From the NCBI GenBank assembly GCA_030446945.1, contig JAUJMI010000274.1, forward strand, positions 1 through 5,437: DNA of 5,437 bases, given 5' to 3'. Numbering within the stretch: position 1 is the first letter of the stretch; each line of letters starts with the position of its first letter. The notes under the pieces were generated by a model. That model ran no database searches. It had not been told where the DNA came from and saw only the letters and a program-made list of their open reading frames with translations. Positions 1 to 5,437 of the stretch are shown here, piece after piece. The position numbers and the translations under genes were made by a program. This DNA is from Longimicrobium sp. (lineage in GTDB: Bacteria > Gemmatimonadota > Gemmatimonadetes > Longimicrobiales > Longimicrobiaceae).

Positions 1-587
1 AGGATGAGGTCGTCCTGCTCGAAGTCGGGGCGGCGCGTGGTGTTGATCGTCACGCCCGTCTCCGCGGCCAGCCACGCCCCGCCGCGCGCCACCCGCGCGC
101 CCACGAGGGCAAAGAAGTCGGTGGCATCGCGGTCCAGCCCCACGCGGTTGTCCGTCGTGGGGATGCGCGTGCCGAAGCGCAGGATCGCCAGCACGCGCGC
201 GCGCTCCGGCGTGAGCCGCAGCAGCGTGGAGACGCGGTAGTCGCCGGAGTCCCGGCGGCCCGGCCCCATCTCGGTCACCGCGGGGTCTGCGGCGGCGAAT
301 CGCTCCTCGTCCTCGAAGAAGCGCCGCACAGTCCCCGCCGCCTCCAGCACCACCCGCCCGGTCCGCCACACGGCCCGGAAGTTCCCTGCCTCCACCAGCG
401 ACCCCTCCGTCCCCGCCAGCGACGCGCGCTGCCCCCTGAACGCCCCGCCTCCCGCCTCCACCCACACCTCCGGCGCCTCTACGAAAGCCCGCCACTCCGC
501 CGGATCGAGCGGACGGAGCTGCGCGCGCACCTGCCCCGGTAGCGCGAGCGCCAGCGCGGCGAAAAGGGACGCGGAGCGAGTCTTCAT
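1..587 (-). CDS. Secreted protein, probable outer-membrane beta-barrel (3' end outside window)
   Basis: The frame from ATG at 587 is open for 195 codons and leaves the window at its left edge, so the C-terminus is missing. The first 22 residues form a textbook Sec signal peptide: MKTR, a hydrophobic stretch rich in Ala and Leu, then VRA followed by Gln at the likely cleavage site. The mature part shows short segments with alternating polar and apolar residues (about 41-50, 55-90, 117-138 and 158-182), separated by polar turns such as IPTTDNRVGLDRD. This is the style of outer-membrane beta-barrels, including MetA/transporter-type barrels. No enzyme motif is visible. No clear ribosome binding site precedes 587. 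An in-frame ATG at 641 exists but would add an arginine-rich N-terminus before the signal peptide, so 587 is preferred. The signal peptide is well supported; the barrel assignment is inference, and the substrate is unknown. Confidence 0.72.
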   Translation of the reverse strand, partial: MKTRSASLFAALALALPGQVRAQLRPLDPAEWRAFVEAPEVWVEAGGGAFRGQRASLAGTEGSLVEAGNFRAVWRTGRVVLEAAGTVRRFFEDEERFAAADPAVTEMGPGRRDSGDYRVSTLLRLTPERARVLAILRFGTRIPTTDNRVGLDRDATDFFALVGARVARGGAWLAAETGVTINTTRRPDFEQDDLI

Positions 588-728
588 GGGAACGCGGGTG
601 CGGGGCCGGTGAGCAGGAAGCGCGTGAAGCTCGCGCCTCATCCGTTCCACGGCAAGCCCGTCCTCGTTTACACACGCCCGGATGCCGCAAACACGGACGT
701 CGCCCGATCTGCGGGGCGGCGTCACGGA

Positions 729-926
729 GGCAGGGAGGCGGCGATCGAGCGCTTCCAGGAGTCGCTTGCGGTGCGGTGCGCTTGCCTCGGCGGGCTCCGT
801 AAGCCTCAGGATCTCCGGCGCATGGCTTCCTTTCTGGTACCGTCCCTTTCTGGTCCTGCGTGTAGCCTGATCCAGCCCAGTCAGGACGTCCGCTTTGGGG
901 AGCGATTCAACATCCGGGTTCGGCCT
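729..926 (-). pseudogene. C-terminal remnant of a DUF4276 family protein
   Basis: Read from 926 downwards, this frame gives about 66 residues that match what I remember of the DUF4276 C-terminus. It contains NPDVESLPKADVL, then a basic TRRTRKGRYQKGSH block, then a hydrophobic PEIL and a final APHRKRLLEALDRRL helix. Family members are usually around 200 residues, and the N-terminal two thirds are absent: upstream sequence in this frame is unfamiliar for about 85 bp and then hits TAG at 1032-1034. No start codon fits. No stop follows the conserved end; a TGA lies just beyond it (722-724) but in another frame. DUF4276 genes often follow AAA ATPase genes, as this one does. Family function is not established to my knowledge. 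The assignment rests on motif recall and needs a profile search. Confidence 0.6.
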
Positions 927-1249
927 CGTGCAGCACCAGACCGAGATTGCTGTCGTCGGGGTGCCTCCCGGGCAGTCGTGGCAATCCACCCACGACTCGA
1001 TCTCGGCGAGGTTTGAGGTCCCTCGCCAGTGCTAATGCAGGCGCCAACCCCGCGCCTCTCCCGGAAATAAGCCGCAAGGTCGACCGGCGCGGCTCGCAGC
1101 ACCCCCAGCGCCTCGATCAGGTTGGACTTCCCCGAAGCGTTGGGGCCGATCAGGACGTTCAGCGGCTGGAGCTCGATCTCGGCGCCCTCTCTTCCGTAGG
1201 AGAGAAAGTCTTTGAGCCTCAACCTATGGATGAGCCGTTTGCCTTCCAT
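881..1249 (-). pseudogene. Truncated, frameshifted AAA ATPase (N-terminal fragment)
   Basis: ATG at 1249 begins an N-terminus typical of RecF/SMC-like AAA ATPases of the COG4637 kind. It has a basic RLIHRLRLKDFLSYG strand pair, then ELQPLNVLIGPNASGKSNLIEALGVL, with Walker A (GPNASGKS) at residues 35-42, bases 1147-1124. Family-like sequence continues to about residue 68 (RRGV). After that the frame turns into arginine/serine-rich nonsense and stops at 881, giving 122 residues against 350-450 in intact relatives. Walker B, the ABC-type signature and the C-terminal half are absent. Weakly family-like sequence (HWRGTSNLAEIES) appears from 1031 in another frame, suggesting a frameshift near 1035-1060. 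Intact relatives bind ATP and are often paired with DUF4276 proteins; some related pairs are suspected defence modules. This copy cannot be a working ATPase. Confidence 0.75.
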
Positions 1250-1297
1250 GATCGTCGCCTTGGGAGATCGCCCGCGTACGGTCGGTTTGGCTTTGAA

Positions 1298-1327
1298 AGG
1301 ATACACCGGTCCATCGCCGCCCCGCAA
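1298..1327 (-). promoter_or_regulatory. Possible sigma70-type promoter before the ATPase fragment
   Basis: On the minus strand TTGCGG (1327-1322) and TATCCT (1303-1298) are separated by 18 bp. They lie in the gap between the amidohydrolase and the ATPase fragment, about 50 bp upstream of the ATG at 1249. Both boxes match the consensus only partly (3/6 and 4/6), and GC-rich genomes give such matches by chance. It is listed because it is the only plausible pair in this short gap. Confidence 0.2.
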
Positions 1328-1356
1328 ACCGCGCGTGAGGTGCAGAAGCTGAAAAA

Positions 1357-1399
1357 CCTCTGCGCCCTCCTCCGCGTCTCCGCGCCTCCGCGTGAGATC
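1357..1399. repeat. Iterated CTCCGCG-type intergenic repeat
   Basis: The plus strand carries a run of near-repeated 8-9 base units: CCTCTGCGC, then CTCCGCGT, CTCCGCGC and CTCCGCGTGA, ending in GATC. The run is pyrimidine-biased on this strand and purine-biased (GCGGAGRCGCGGAGG-like) on the other. It lies entirely in the gap between the amidohydrolase stop (1405) and the ATPase fragment. I recall very similar strings dispersed between genes in Longimicrobium-like, cyanobacterial and other genomes. From one window only the local iteration can be shown. It could be a dispersed repeat element or act in mRNA 3'-end formation after the operon. Confidence 0.55.
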
Positions 1400-1404
1400 G
1401 CCGT

Positions 1405-2382
1405 TCAGGATCTCTGCGCGGGGCCGATGTTCGGGAGCACCTCCGCCGCCCGCGTCAGCACCTCGTCCGGCGTGCCGAGGGCGCGCTTGATGGCGACCTC
1501 GCGCTGCAGCGGGTTGCGGACGCGCAGCAGCTCGGCCACGCGGCGCGCCCCCAGGCGGCGGATGTGCCACACGGGGCTGCTGGGGACCGGGAAGTCGCTG
1601 CCGTGCAGCGTGCGCACGGCCAGCTCACGGTCCGCGGCGAGGCGGCCGAGGGTGGCGGAGCGCGCCGGGTTGTTCATCCCCGAGTTGTCCGTCCACAGGT
1701 GCGGGAACTCGGCCATCAGGGCGCGCAGCAGCGGCGTCTGGTCCGGGTCGCGGCGAAAGGGGACGGGCGCGGCCAGGTGCGCCACGATCACCGGCACCCC
1801 TTCCTGCAGCGGAACCCGGATCTTCGCCAGCTCCTTGAGCCCCGGATCGACCTCGGCAAAGGTGTTCTCGCTGCCGCCGGAGTGGACGAGCAGGGGGAGC
1901 CCCGCGTCGGCCATGCGGCGGTAGAAGGGGCGGTGCGCGGGGTCGGCGGGGTCGATGCCCTGCGTGGCGGGGAGCCACTTGAGGAGGACGGCGCCGTTCT
2001 CGATGCATTCCTCCAGCCGCTCCAGCGCATCGCGGCGCGCGGGGTTGATGGAGGGGCCGGGGAGGAGCTCCGGGTGCTCGCGGCAGACGCGGAAGACCCA
2101 CCCGGCGGGGATCACCATCTGGGAGCGCGCCAGGTCCGGCTCCCCGCTCGCGTCGCAGACCGCGTCGAAGCCCAGGGCCACGGCGCGGTCCATCTCGCTG
2201 CCACGGACGTGCGCGGCGAGGCGCGCGGCCCAGTCCGCGTCGCCGGTGGGGGAGTCGGGACGCATGCCGTGGATGCGCCCCAGCGCGCGGAACATGAAGC
2301 TGCGCCTGAACTTCGGCGAGACCCAGCACCCGCTTCCGCCGGAGCCCACCCCGGCCAGGTGCGCGTGGACGTCGATCTTCAC
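1405..2382 (-). CDS. Metal-dependent amidohydrolase family protein (COG2159-like)
   Basis: This 325-residue cytoplasmic protein has the TIM-barrel amidohydrolase layout. The N-terminal metal-binding HxH is residues 6-8 (KIDVHAHL). LLKWLP carries Lys135 at the end of a barrel strand. His167 lies in LLVHSGG, His202 in VAHLAAP, and the C-terminal metal/catalytic Asp263 in GSDFP. These are the positions expected of Amidohydrolase_2 enzymes, which hydrolyse or decarboxylate small substrates using a divalent metal; the substrate cannot be read here. There is no signal peptide. GTG at 2382 is chosen because it overlaps the upstream stop as GTGA, has GGAGG four bases upstream, and places the HxH right at the N-terminus as is usual. 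A second GTG at 2397 would add only five residues. It is the last gene of the three-gene operon. The fold is secure and the function open. Confidence 0.9.
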   Translation of the reverse strand: MKIDVHAHLAGVGSGGSGCWVSPKFRRSFMFRALGRIHGMRPDSPTGDADWAARLAAHVRGSEMDRAVALGFDAVCDASGEPDLARSQMVIPAGWVFRVCREHPELLPGPSINPARRDALERLEECIENGAVLLKWLPATQGIDPADPAHRPFYRRMADAGLPLLVHSGGSENTFAEVDPGLKELAKIRVPLQEGVPVIVAHLAAPVPFRRDPDQTPLLRALMAEFPHLWTDNSGMNNPARSATLGRLAADRELAVRTLHGSDFPVPSSPVWHIRRLGARRVAELLRVRNPLQREVAIKRALGTPDEVLTRAAEVLPNIGPAQRS

Positions 2383-3233
2383 GAAGCCTCCAGCCACTCG
2401 GCCACCCGCGCCACCGTCCGCGGCTCAAAGGGAACGCTCCAGTGCGACGGCCGCTCCAGCATCTCCAGCCGCGCGCCGGGGATGCGGCGCGCCAGCAGCT
2501 CCCCCTGCTCCGCCGGCACGATCCGGTCGCCGCGGCTGTAGACGAGGAGCACCGGGGTGCGGATCCGCTCCGCCGCCTCCTCCAGCCGCAGCCGCTCCAG
2601 CAGCGCCGTTACCCCCGCGACGTACCCGAAGCCGCCTCCCGCACCCTCGACACGAAAGGGGTACTCGCGGCGCTTCAGCGGACCCACGGCGGGCACCACG
2701 CCCCACACGCCGTAGTGCTCGCGCTGCCTCAGCGTCGCGCGCCCAAAGAAGCCGCGCAGCTCGCCCAGCGCCGCCCGCACGCCCACGCGCAGGCGGACCG
2801 GCGCCGAAAGGACCACCGCGGAGACGACCCGCTCCCACCCCGGCCGCGAAAGCGCGTGCAGCACGAGCGACCCGCCGAGGCTGTGGCCCAGCAGGTGGAG
2901 CGGAAGGGGCGGCCCCCCGGCCTCCGCGCGCTCGGCCGCATCAGCGAGCGAGTCCTCGATCCGCGCCACGTCGAAGACGGTGGTGCTCTCCCGCCCGTGC
3001 CCGTCCTGGTCGAAGGCAAAGACCTCCAGCCCCGCCCGCAGCAGCGGCTTGCAGAGGGCGTGGAGCGGATACAGCGCGTCGTTCCCCGCGCCGTGCGCCA
3101 GCAGGACGCGCCCCCGCGCCGCGCCCGCGGGCACCAGCCTACACCCGCGCGCCCGGCCCCCGGCGCGCGGGTACCCGACCGTCTCCAGGCGCGCGCCGGA
3201 CGCGGCGAGCCATGCCTCCAGGCGTGCCGTCAC
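2379..3233 (-). CDS. Alpha/beta hydrolase (serine hydrolase, S33/lysophospholipase-like)
   Basis: The 284-residue protein has all hallmarks of an alpha/beta hydrolase. The oxyanion loop AHGAGND is at 46-52 after strand RGRVLL. A strand-turn VFAFDQDGHGRES is at 71-83. The nucleophile elbow GHSLGG is at 116-121 with Ser118. The acid is Asp236 (SRGDRIVP) and the catalytic histidine His264 (RPSHW). A cap region lies between about 145 and 220. Members cleave esters, acylglycerols or related bonds; the overall pattern resembles monoglyceride lipase or S33-type enzymes, but the substrate is not determined. No signal peptide is seen. GTG at 3233 overlaps the NADH dehydrogenase stop as GTGA. No strong ribosome binding site is visible there, so translation is probably coupled. 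The frame is open far upstream, but that part is a shadow of the neighbouring gene. It also overlaps the amidohydrolase start by four bases. Confidence 0.93.
   Translation of the reverse strand: MTARLEAWLAASGARLETVGYPRAGGRARGCRLVPAGAARGRVLLAHGAGNDALYPLHALCKPLLRAGLEVFAFDQDGHGRESTTVFDVARIEDSLADAAERAEAGGPPLPLHLLGHSLGGSLVLHALSRPGWERVVSAVVLSAPVRLRVGVRAALGELRGFFGRATLRQREHYGVWGVVPAVGPLKRREYPFRVEGAGGGFGYVAGVTALLERLRLEEAAERIRTPVLLVYSRGDRIVPAEQGELLARRIPGARLEMLERPSHWSVPFEPRTVARVAEWLEAS
2387..2391 (-). promoter_or_regulatory. Ribosome binding site deciding the amidohydrolase start
   Basis: GGAGG on the minus strand ends four bases before GTG at 2382 and lies inside the last codons of the alpha/beta hydrolase. 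It is too far inside the reading frame to serve the alternative GTG at 2397, so it supports the shorter start and termination-reinitiation across the GTGA overlap. Confidence 0.6.
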
Positions 3234-4657
3234 CGCGGGGAGCCGGCCTGGTGCCGGTCGCCGCTCATCCACCCCGGCGCCTCGGTGTCGGAGGGAGCGG
3301 TCTGGCCCTGGCGAGCGGCGGCCTCGGCGTCGCGGCCGGACTGGCTCTGCGGGGCGTCCGGCGTGCCGAGCGGCTTTCCGGGCGGCGCCAGCTCCGACCC
3401 CACCGCGCCCGTGATCAGCCGCGCCGCACGCTGCCAGGAGAGGTACGACCACGCCCACTGCGCGAATACGAAGAAGCGGTTGCGGAAGCCGATCAGGAAG
3501 AGGATGTGGATCAGGAGCCATCCCAGCCACGCCAGCATCCCCGTGAGCTTCACGCGCCCGGCGTGCAGCACGGCCGCGTTGCGCCCCACCACCGCCATGC
3601 TCCCCTTGTCCCTGTACTTGAAGGGGCGCCGCACGCCCCCTTCGATGCTGGCGACGACGTTGGAGGCGGCGTGCCGCCCCATCTGCATCGCCACCTGCGC
3701 CACGCCGGGTAGCGGGTTGCCGTCTGCGCCGTCCAGGCTCGCCAGGTCGCCGATCACGCACACCTCCGGGTGGCCGGGGATCGACAGCTCGGGGAGGATC
3801 TCCACCCGCCCCACCCGGTCCGTGGGCACGCCCAGCCGCTTCCCCAGCGGCGACGCGGTGACGCCCGCGGCCCAGACGACGTTGCGGGTGCGGATCGTCT
3901 CGGGGCCGATGCGGACGAGCTCCGGCTGCACGTCGGTGACGATGCTCCCCGTCCTCACCTCCACGCCGCGCAGCTGGAGCGCCTCGCGGGCGTAGGTGGA
4001 GAGCTCCTCGGGGTACGCCGCCAGCAGACGCGGCCCGCCCTCCAGCAGGACGATGCGCGCCTGCGACGGGTCGATGCGCCGGAAGTCGCGGGCGATGGCG
4101 TGACGCGCCGTGTCTGCCATCGCGCCCGCCATCTCCACCCCCGTCGCCCCGCCGCCGATGACCACGAAGGTGAGGAGGGCACGCTGCTCCTCGGGGTCTT
4201 CCTCGCGCTCGGCGGCCTCGAAGGCGAGGAGGTAGCGCCGGCGGATCTCGGTAGCGTCCTCCAGCGTCTTGAGCCCGGGGGCGAGCGGCTCCCACTCCGG
4301 GTGGCCGAAGTAGGCGTGCGTGGCGCCGGTGGCGAGGATCAGGTAGTCGTACTCCAGCCGCTCGCCGTCCGTGAACACCACCTGCCTGCGCCCCAGGTCG
4401 AAGTCCTCCACCTCCGCCATCAGCACCTCGGTGGACCTCTGCCGCCGCAGCACCTGGCGGATGGGAGAGGCGATGTCGGCGGGGGAGAGGGTGGCGGTGG
4501 CCACCTGGTAGAGCAGCGGCTGGAAGATGTGGTGGTTGCGCCGGTCCACCACCGTCAGGGTGACAGGCGCCCGGCGCAGCCCGCGCGCCGCCCACAGCCC
4601 TCCGAAGCCGCCCCCCACGATCACCACGTGCGGAACGCGCAGGATGCGTGTCGCCAT
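3230..4657 (-). CDS. Type II NADH dehydrogenase-like FAD oxidoreductase (NDH-2)
   Basis: This 475-residue flavoprotein most likely passes electrons from NADH to membrane quinone without pumping protons. The FAD-binding VVIVGGGFGG is at 11-20. QPLLYQVATATLSPADIASPIR, from about 46, is the NDH-2 hallmark after the first domain. ATGATH is at 110-114. The second Rossmann motif VIGGGATGVE is at 166-175, with Glu206 closing the following strand (LLEGG), which favours NADH over NADPH. WAAGV (262-266) and VIGD (301-304) bind FAD, and PGVAQVAMQMG (317-327) fits the quinone-side helix. A hydrophobic stretch (373-408, LAWLGWLLIHILFLIGF and following) is the usual membrane anchor. A polar, low-complexity tail of about 55 residues follows it and is longer than typical. 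ATG at 4657 has a strong ribosome binding site. It is the first gene of the coupled operon. Quinone versus another acceptor is not proven by sequence. Confidence 0.95.
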   Translation of the reverse strand: MATRILRVPHVVIVGGGFGGLWAARGLRRAPVTLTVVDRRNHHIFQPLLYQVATATLSPADIASPIRQVLRRQRSTEVLMAEVEDFDLGRRQVVFTDGERLEYDYLILATGATHAYFGHPEWEPLAPGLKTLEDATEIRRRYLLAFEAAEREEDPEEQRALLTFVVIGGGATGVEMAGAMADTARHAIARDFRRIDPSQARIVLLEGGPRLLAAYPEELSTYAREALQLRGVEVRTGSIVTDVQPELVRIGPETIRTRNVVWAAGVTASPLGKRLGVPTDRVGRVEILPELSIPGHPEVCVIGDLASLDGADGNPLPGVAQVAMQMGRHAASNVVASIEGGVRRPFKYRDKGSMAVVGRNAAVLHAGRVKLTGMLAWLGWLLIHILFLIGFRNRFFVFAQWAWSYLSWQRAARLITGAVGSELAPPGKPLGTPDAPQSQSGRDAEAAARQGQTAPSDTEAPGWMSGDRHQAGSPR

Positions 4658-4662
4658 TGTGT

Positions 4663-4670
4663 CTCCCCCC
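4663..4670 (-). promoter_or_regulatory. Strong ribosome binding site of the NADH dehydrogenase gene
   Basis: The minus strand reads GGGGGGAG, then ACACA, then ATG at 4657. This is a purine-rich Shine-Dalgarno sequence at good distance. It fixes the start at 4657 against the longer open frame that runs upstream to 4987 and encodes only Arg/Pro/Ala-rich sequence. Confidence 0.7.
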
Positions 4671-4842
4671 GCCGGGCTCGATGTAGGCCGTGCACCGCGT
4701 GCTGCCTCCACAAGTATGGGGCCGTGTGGCGCGCAGGGGCCAGGGCCGCGTGGCCGCGATCGGGCGGTGCCGGGCGGGGTGGAGGAGGCGGGGTATCTGG
4801 GTGTGGGGGAGCTCGTCACGGCGGGAATCGCGAGCGCCGGCG

Positions 4843-4951
4843 CCGGTGCCCGCCCCCCGCTGCTCAGCGCCGGTCTCGGCTCCCGTGCTCGGCGACCGGA
4901 GCTGCGGCGCCGGTGCTCGGCTTCCGGTGCTCGGCGTTCGGACGCCGGCGT
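4843..4951. repeat. Degenerate 14-bp tandem repeat, consensus CCGGTGCTCGGCGT
   Basis: Units start at about 4843, 4856, 4870 (12 bases long), 4882, 4896, 4910, 4924 and 4938. The best pair, at 4910 and 4924, differs at one of 14 positions, and 4882 shares GTGCTCGGC with them. Outer units are strongly diverged. The array is wholly intergenic. It could come from replication slippage in GC-rich DNA or be a set of binding sites. Confidence 0.6.
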
Positions 4952-4966
4952 CCCGAACCGTCGCGG

Positions 4967-5002
4967 CCCACCCACCCCCAAACCCAAACCAGCCCGCCCC
5001 CC
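4967..5002 (-). other. Potential G-quadruplex tract downstream of the sigma factor gene
   Basis: The minus strand, which is the transcribed-sense strand for all genes here, has six runs of three or more G within 36 bases. The tightest set reads GGGTTTGGGGGTGGGTGGG, which fits the canonical four-tract pattern with loops of one to three bases. It starts about 50 bases after the sigma factor stop. It could fold in RNA or single-stranded DNA and affect 3'-end stability or transcription; this is inference from pattern only. Confidence 0.5.
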
Positions 5003-5053
5003 ATTCCGGGAAGCGGGCCGATCATACGGTCCTACGATGCCGCCGCTACACCC

Positions 5054-5437
5054 TCACACCGGCACCGGCAGCAGCATGCGGAACGAGTTGCGGGCGCGGT
5101 TGAGCCGGCTCTTGACCGTGCCGACCGGGATGCCGATCTCCTCGGCGATCTCCTCGTAGGTGCGGTCCTCCACCTCGCGCATCACAAAGGGGATGCGGTG
5201 GTGCTCGTCCATGCGGCCGATGGCCGTGTCGATCGCCTCGCGCAGCTCGCGGCGGTACGCCTCGCGCTCCGGGTTGTGCCCCGTGGCCGCGAACTCCACC
5301 GGCCGGGCCGGCGCACCCGAGGCCGAAGTCTCCGGGCGCATCTCCGAGAACGTAGTCTCCCGGCGGCGCGAGCGGTTGCGGAACTCGTTCTTCAGCAGGT
5401 TGTTCGCGATCGTGTGGATCCACGTCGAGAACTTCCG
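5054..5437 (-). CDS. ECF-type RNA polymerase sigma factor (5' end outside window)
   Basis: The last 127 residues and TGA stop of a sigma70-family extracytoplasmic-function factor. The visible start RKFSTWIHTIANNLLKNEFRNRSRRR is the end of region 2 (2.3-2.4), which melts and reads the -10 element. A linker of about 25 residues follows, then region 4: NPEREAYRRELREAIDTAIGRMDEHHRIPFVMREVEDRTYEEIAEEIGIPVGTVKSRLNRAR. In it the helix-turn-helix (about 93-116) binds the -35 element, and VGTVKSRLNRAR is the classic recognition-helix signature. The protein ends soon after region 4, so no fused anti-sigma or sensory domain is present. It cannot be assigned to an ECF subgroup without the N-terminus and the upstream neighbour, where an anti-sigma factor might lie. 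The nearby operon could be a target, but nothing in the sequence shows this. Confidence 0.93.
   Translation of the reverse strand, partial: RKFSTWIHTIANNLLKNEFRNRSRRRETTFSEMRPETSASGAPARPVEFAATGHNPEREAYRRELREAIDTAIGRMDEHHRIPFVMREVEDRTYEEIAEEIGIPVGTVKSRLNRARNSFRMLLPVPV

Larger units (their letters stand above)
4658..5053. other. Non-coding spacer between sigma factor and operon
   Basis: About 400 bp without a credible gene. Frames crossing it on both strands give Arg/Pro/Gly-rich translations with no domain. It contains the G-rich tract (4967-5002) next to the sigma factor, the 14-bp repeat array (4843-4951), and near the operon a short dyad GCAC-CGC-GTGC (4692-4702). The operon promoter should lie here, but no convincing -35/-10 pair stands out. 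No clear intrinsic terminator with a U-run follows the sigma factor stop. Confidence 0.6.

Noticed and set aside
584..637. Short frame ending in ASFTRFLLTGPAPAFP with its TGA overlapping the secreted protein's ATG as ATGA
   Set aside because: It looks like the end of an upstream gene, but only 17 codons are open before another stop (638-640), so it cannot be told from chance.
609..1016. Plus-strand open frame of 135 codons
   Set aside because: It is antisense to the ATPase/DUF4276 remnants and shows no recognisable domain.
947..1924. Plus-strand 325-codon frame across the ATPase fragment and amidohydrolase 3' end
   Set aside because: It crosses two unrelated minus-strand genes, and its translation has the Arg/Ser-rich composition of an antisense shadow.
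1955..3995. Long open frames on the plus strand (1955-3712 and 2442-3995)
   Set aside because: They lie antisense to the hydrolase and dehydrogenase genes, translate to Arg/Pro/Ala-rich sequence with no domain, and are the expected shadows of GC-rich coding DNA.
3234..4595. Upstream extension of the alpha/beta hydrolase frame to 4595
   Set aside because: This part is an out-of-frame reading of the NADH dehydrogenase gene, very rich in Arg/Gly/Ala. The hydrolase fold starts after GTG at 3233.
4692..4702. Dyad GCAC-CGC-GTGC upstream of the NADH dehydrogenase as an operator
   Set aside because: Four-base arms in a GC-rich spacer are expected by chance, and no promoter boxes are clear around it.
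4658..4987. 110-residue N-terminal extension of the NADH dehydrogenase
   Set aside because: The extension is low-complexity and the strong ribosome binding site sits directly before ATG at 4657, where the FAD-binding domain begins.

Overview
The window is very GC-rich and every gene I can support is on the minus strand, so transcription runs from the right edge to the left. A signal peptide on a probable outer-membrane protein and a type II NADH dehydrogenase suggest a Gram-negative, respiring bacterium. Protein style and a CTCTGCG/CTCCGCG-type intergenic repeat remind me of Gemmatimonadota (Longimicrobium-like) genomes. That placement is an inference from memory, not a tested assignment.

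Layout, read in the direction of transcription. At 5437-5054 is the C-terminal part of an ECF-type RNA polymerase sigma factor, cut by the window edge. A non-coding stretch of about 400 bp follows (5053-4658). It holds a G-quadruplex-type tract and a degenerate 14-bp tandem repeat, and ends in a strong ribosome binding site. Next comes a compact three-gene operon: a type II NADH dehydrogenase-like flavoprotein (4657-3230), an alpha/beta hydrolase (3233-2379) and a metal-dependent amidohydrolase (2382-1405). Both junctions are 4-base GTGA start/stop overlaps, which points to translational coupling.

After the operon lies an intergenic repeat (1399-1357) and then a broken locus (1249 to about 729). 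The N-terminal 68 residues of a RecF/SMC-like AAA ATPase, with an intact Walker A, run into out-of-frame sequence. About 120 bp further on is what I read as the C-terminal end of a DUF4276 protein. ATPase and DUF4276 genes of these types often sit next to each other in this order, so the arrangement looks like an ATPase-DUF4276 pair collapsed by an internal deletion and frameshifts. The left end (587-1) is the start of a secreted protein, probably an outer-membrane beta-barrel, cut by the window edge.

I see no intact new system. The most informative items are the collapsed ATPase/DUF4276 locus, the structured spacer between the sigma factor and the operon, and the coupled NDH-2/hydrolase/amidohydrolase operon, whose joint role is not obvious. 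I see no tRNA, rRNA, CRISPR array or transposase.
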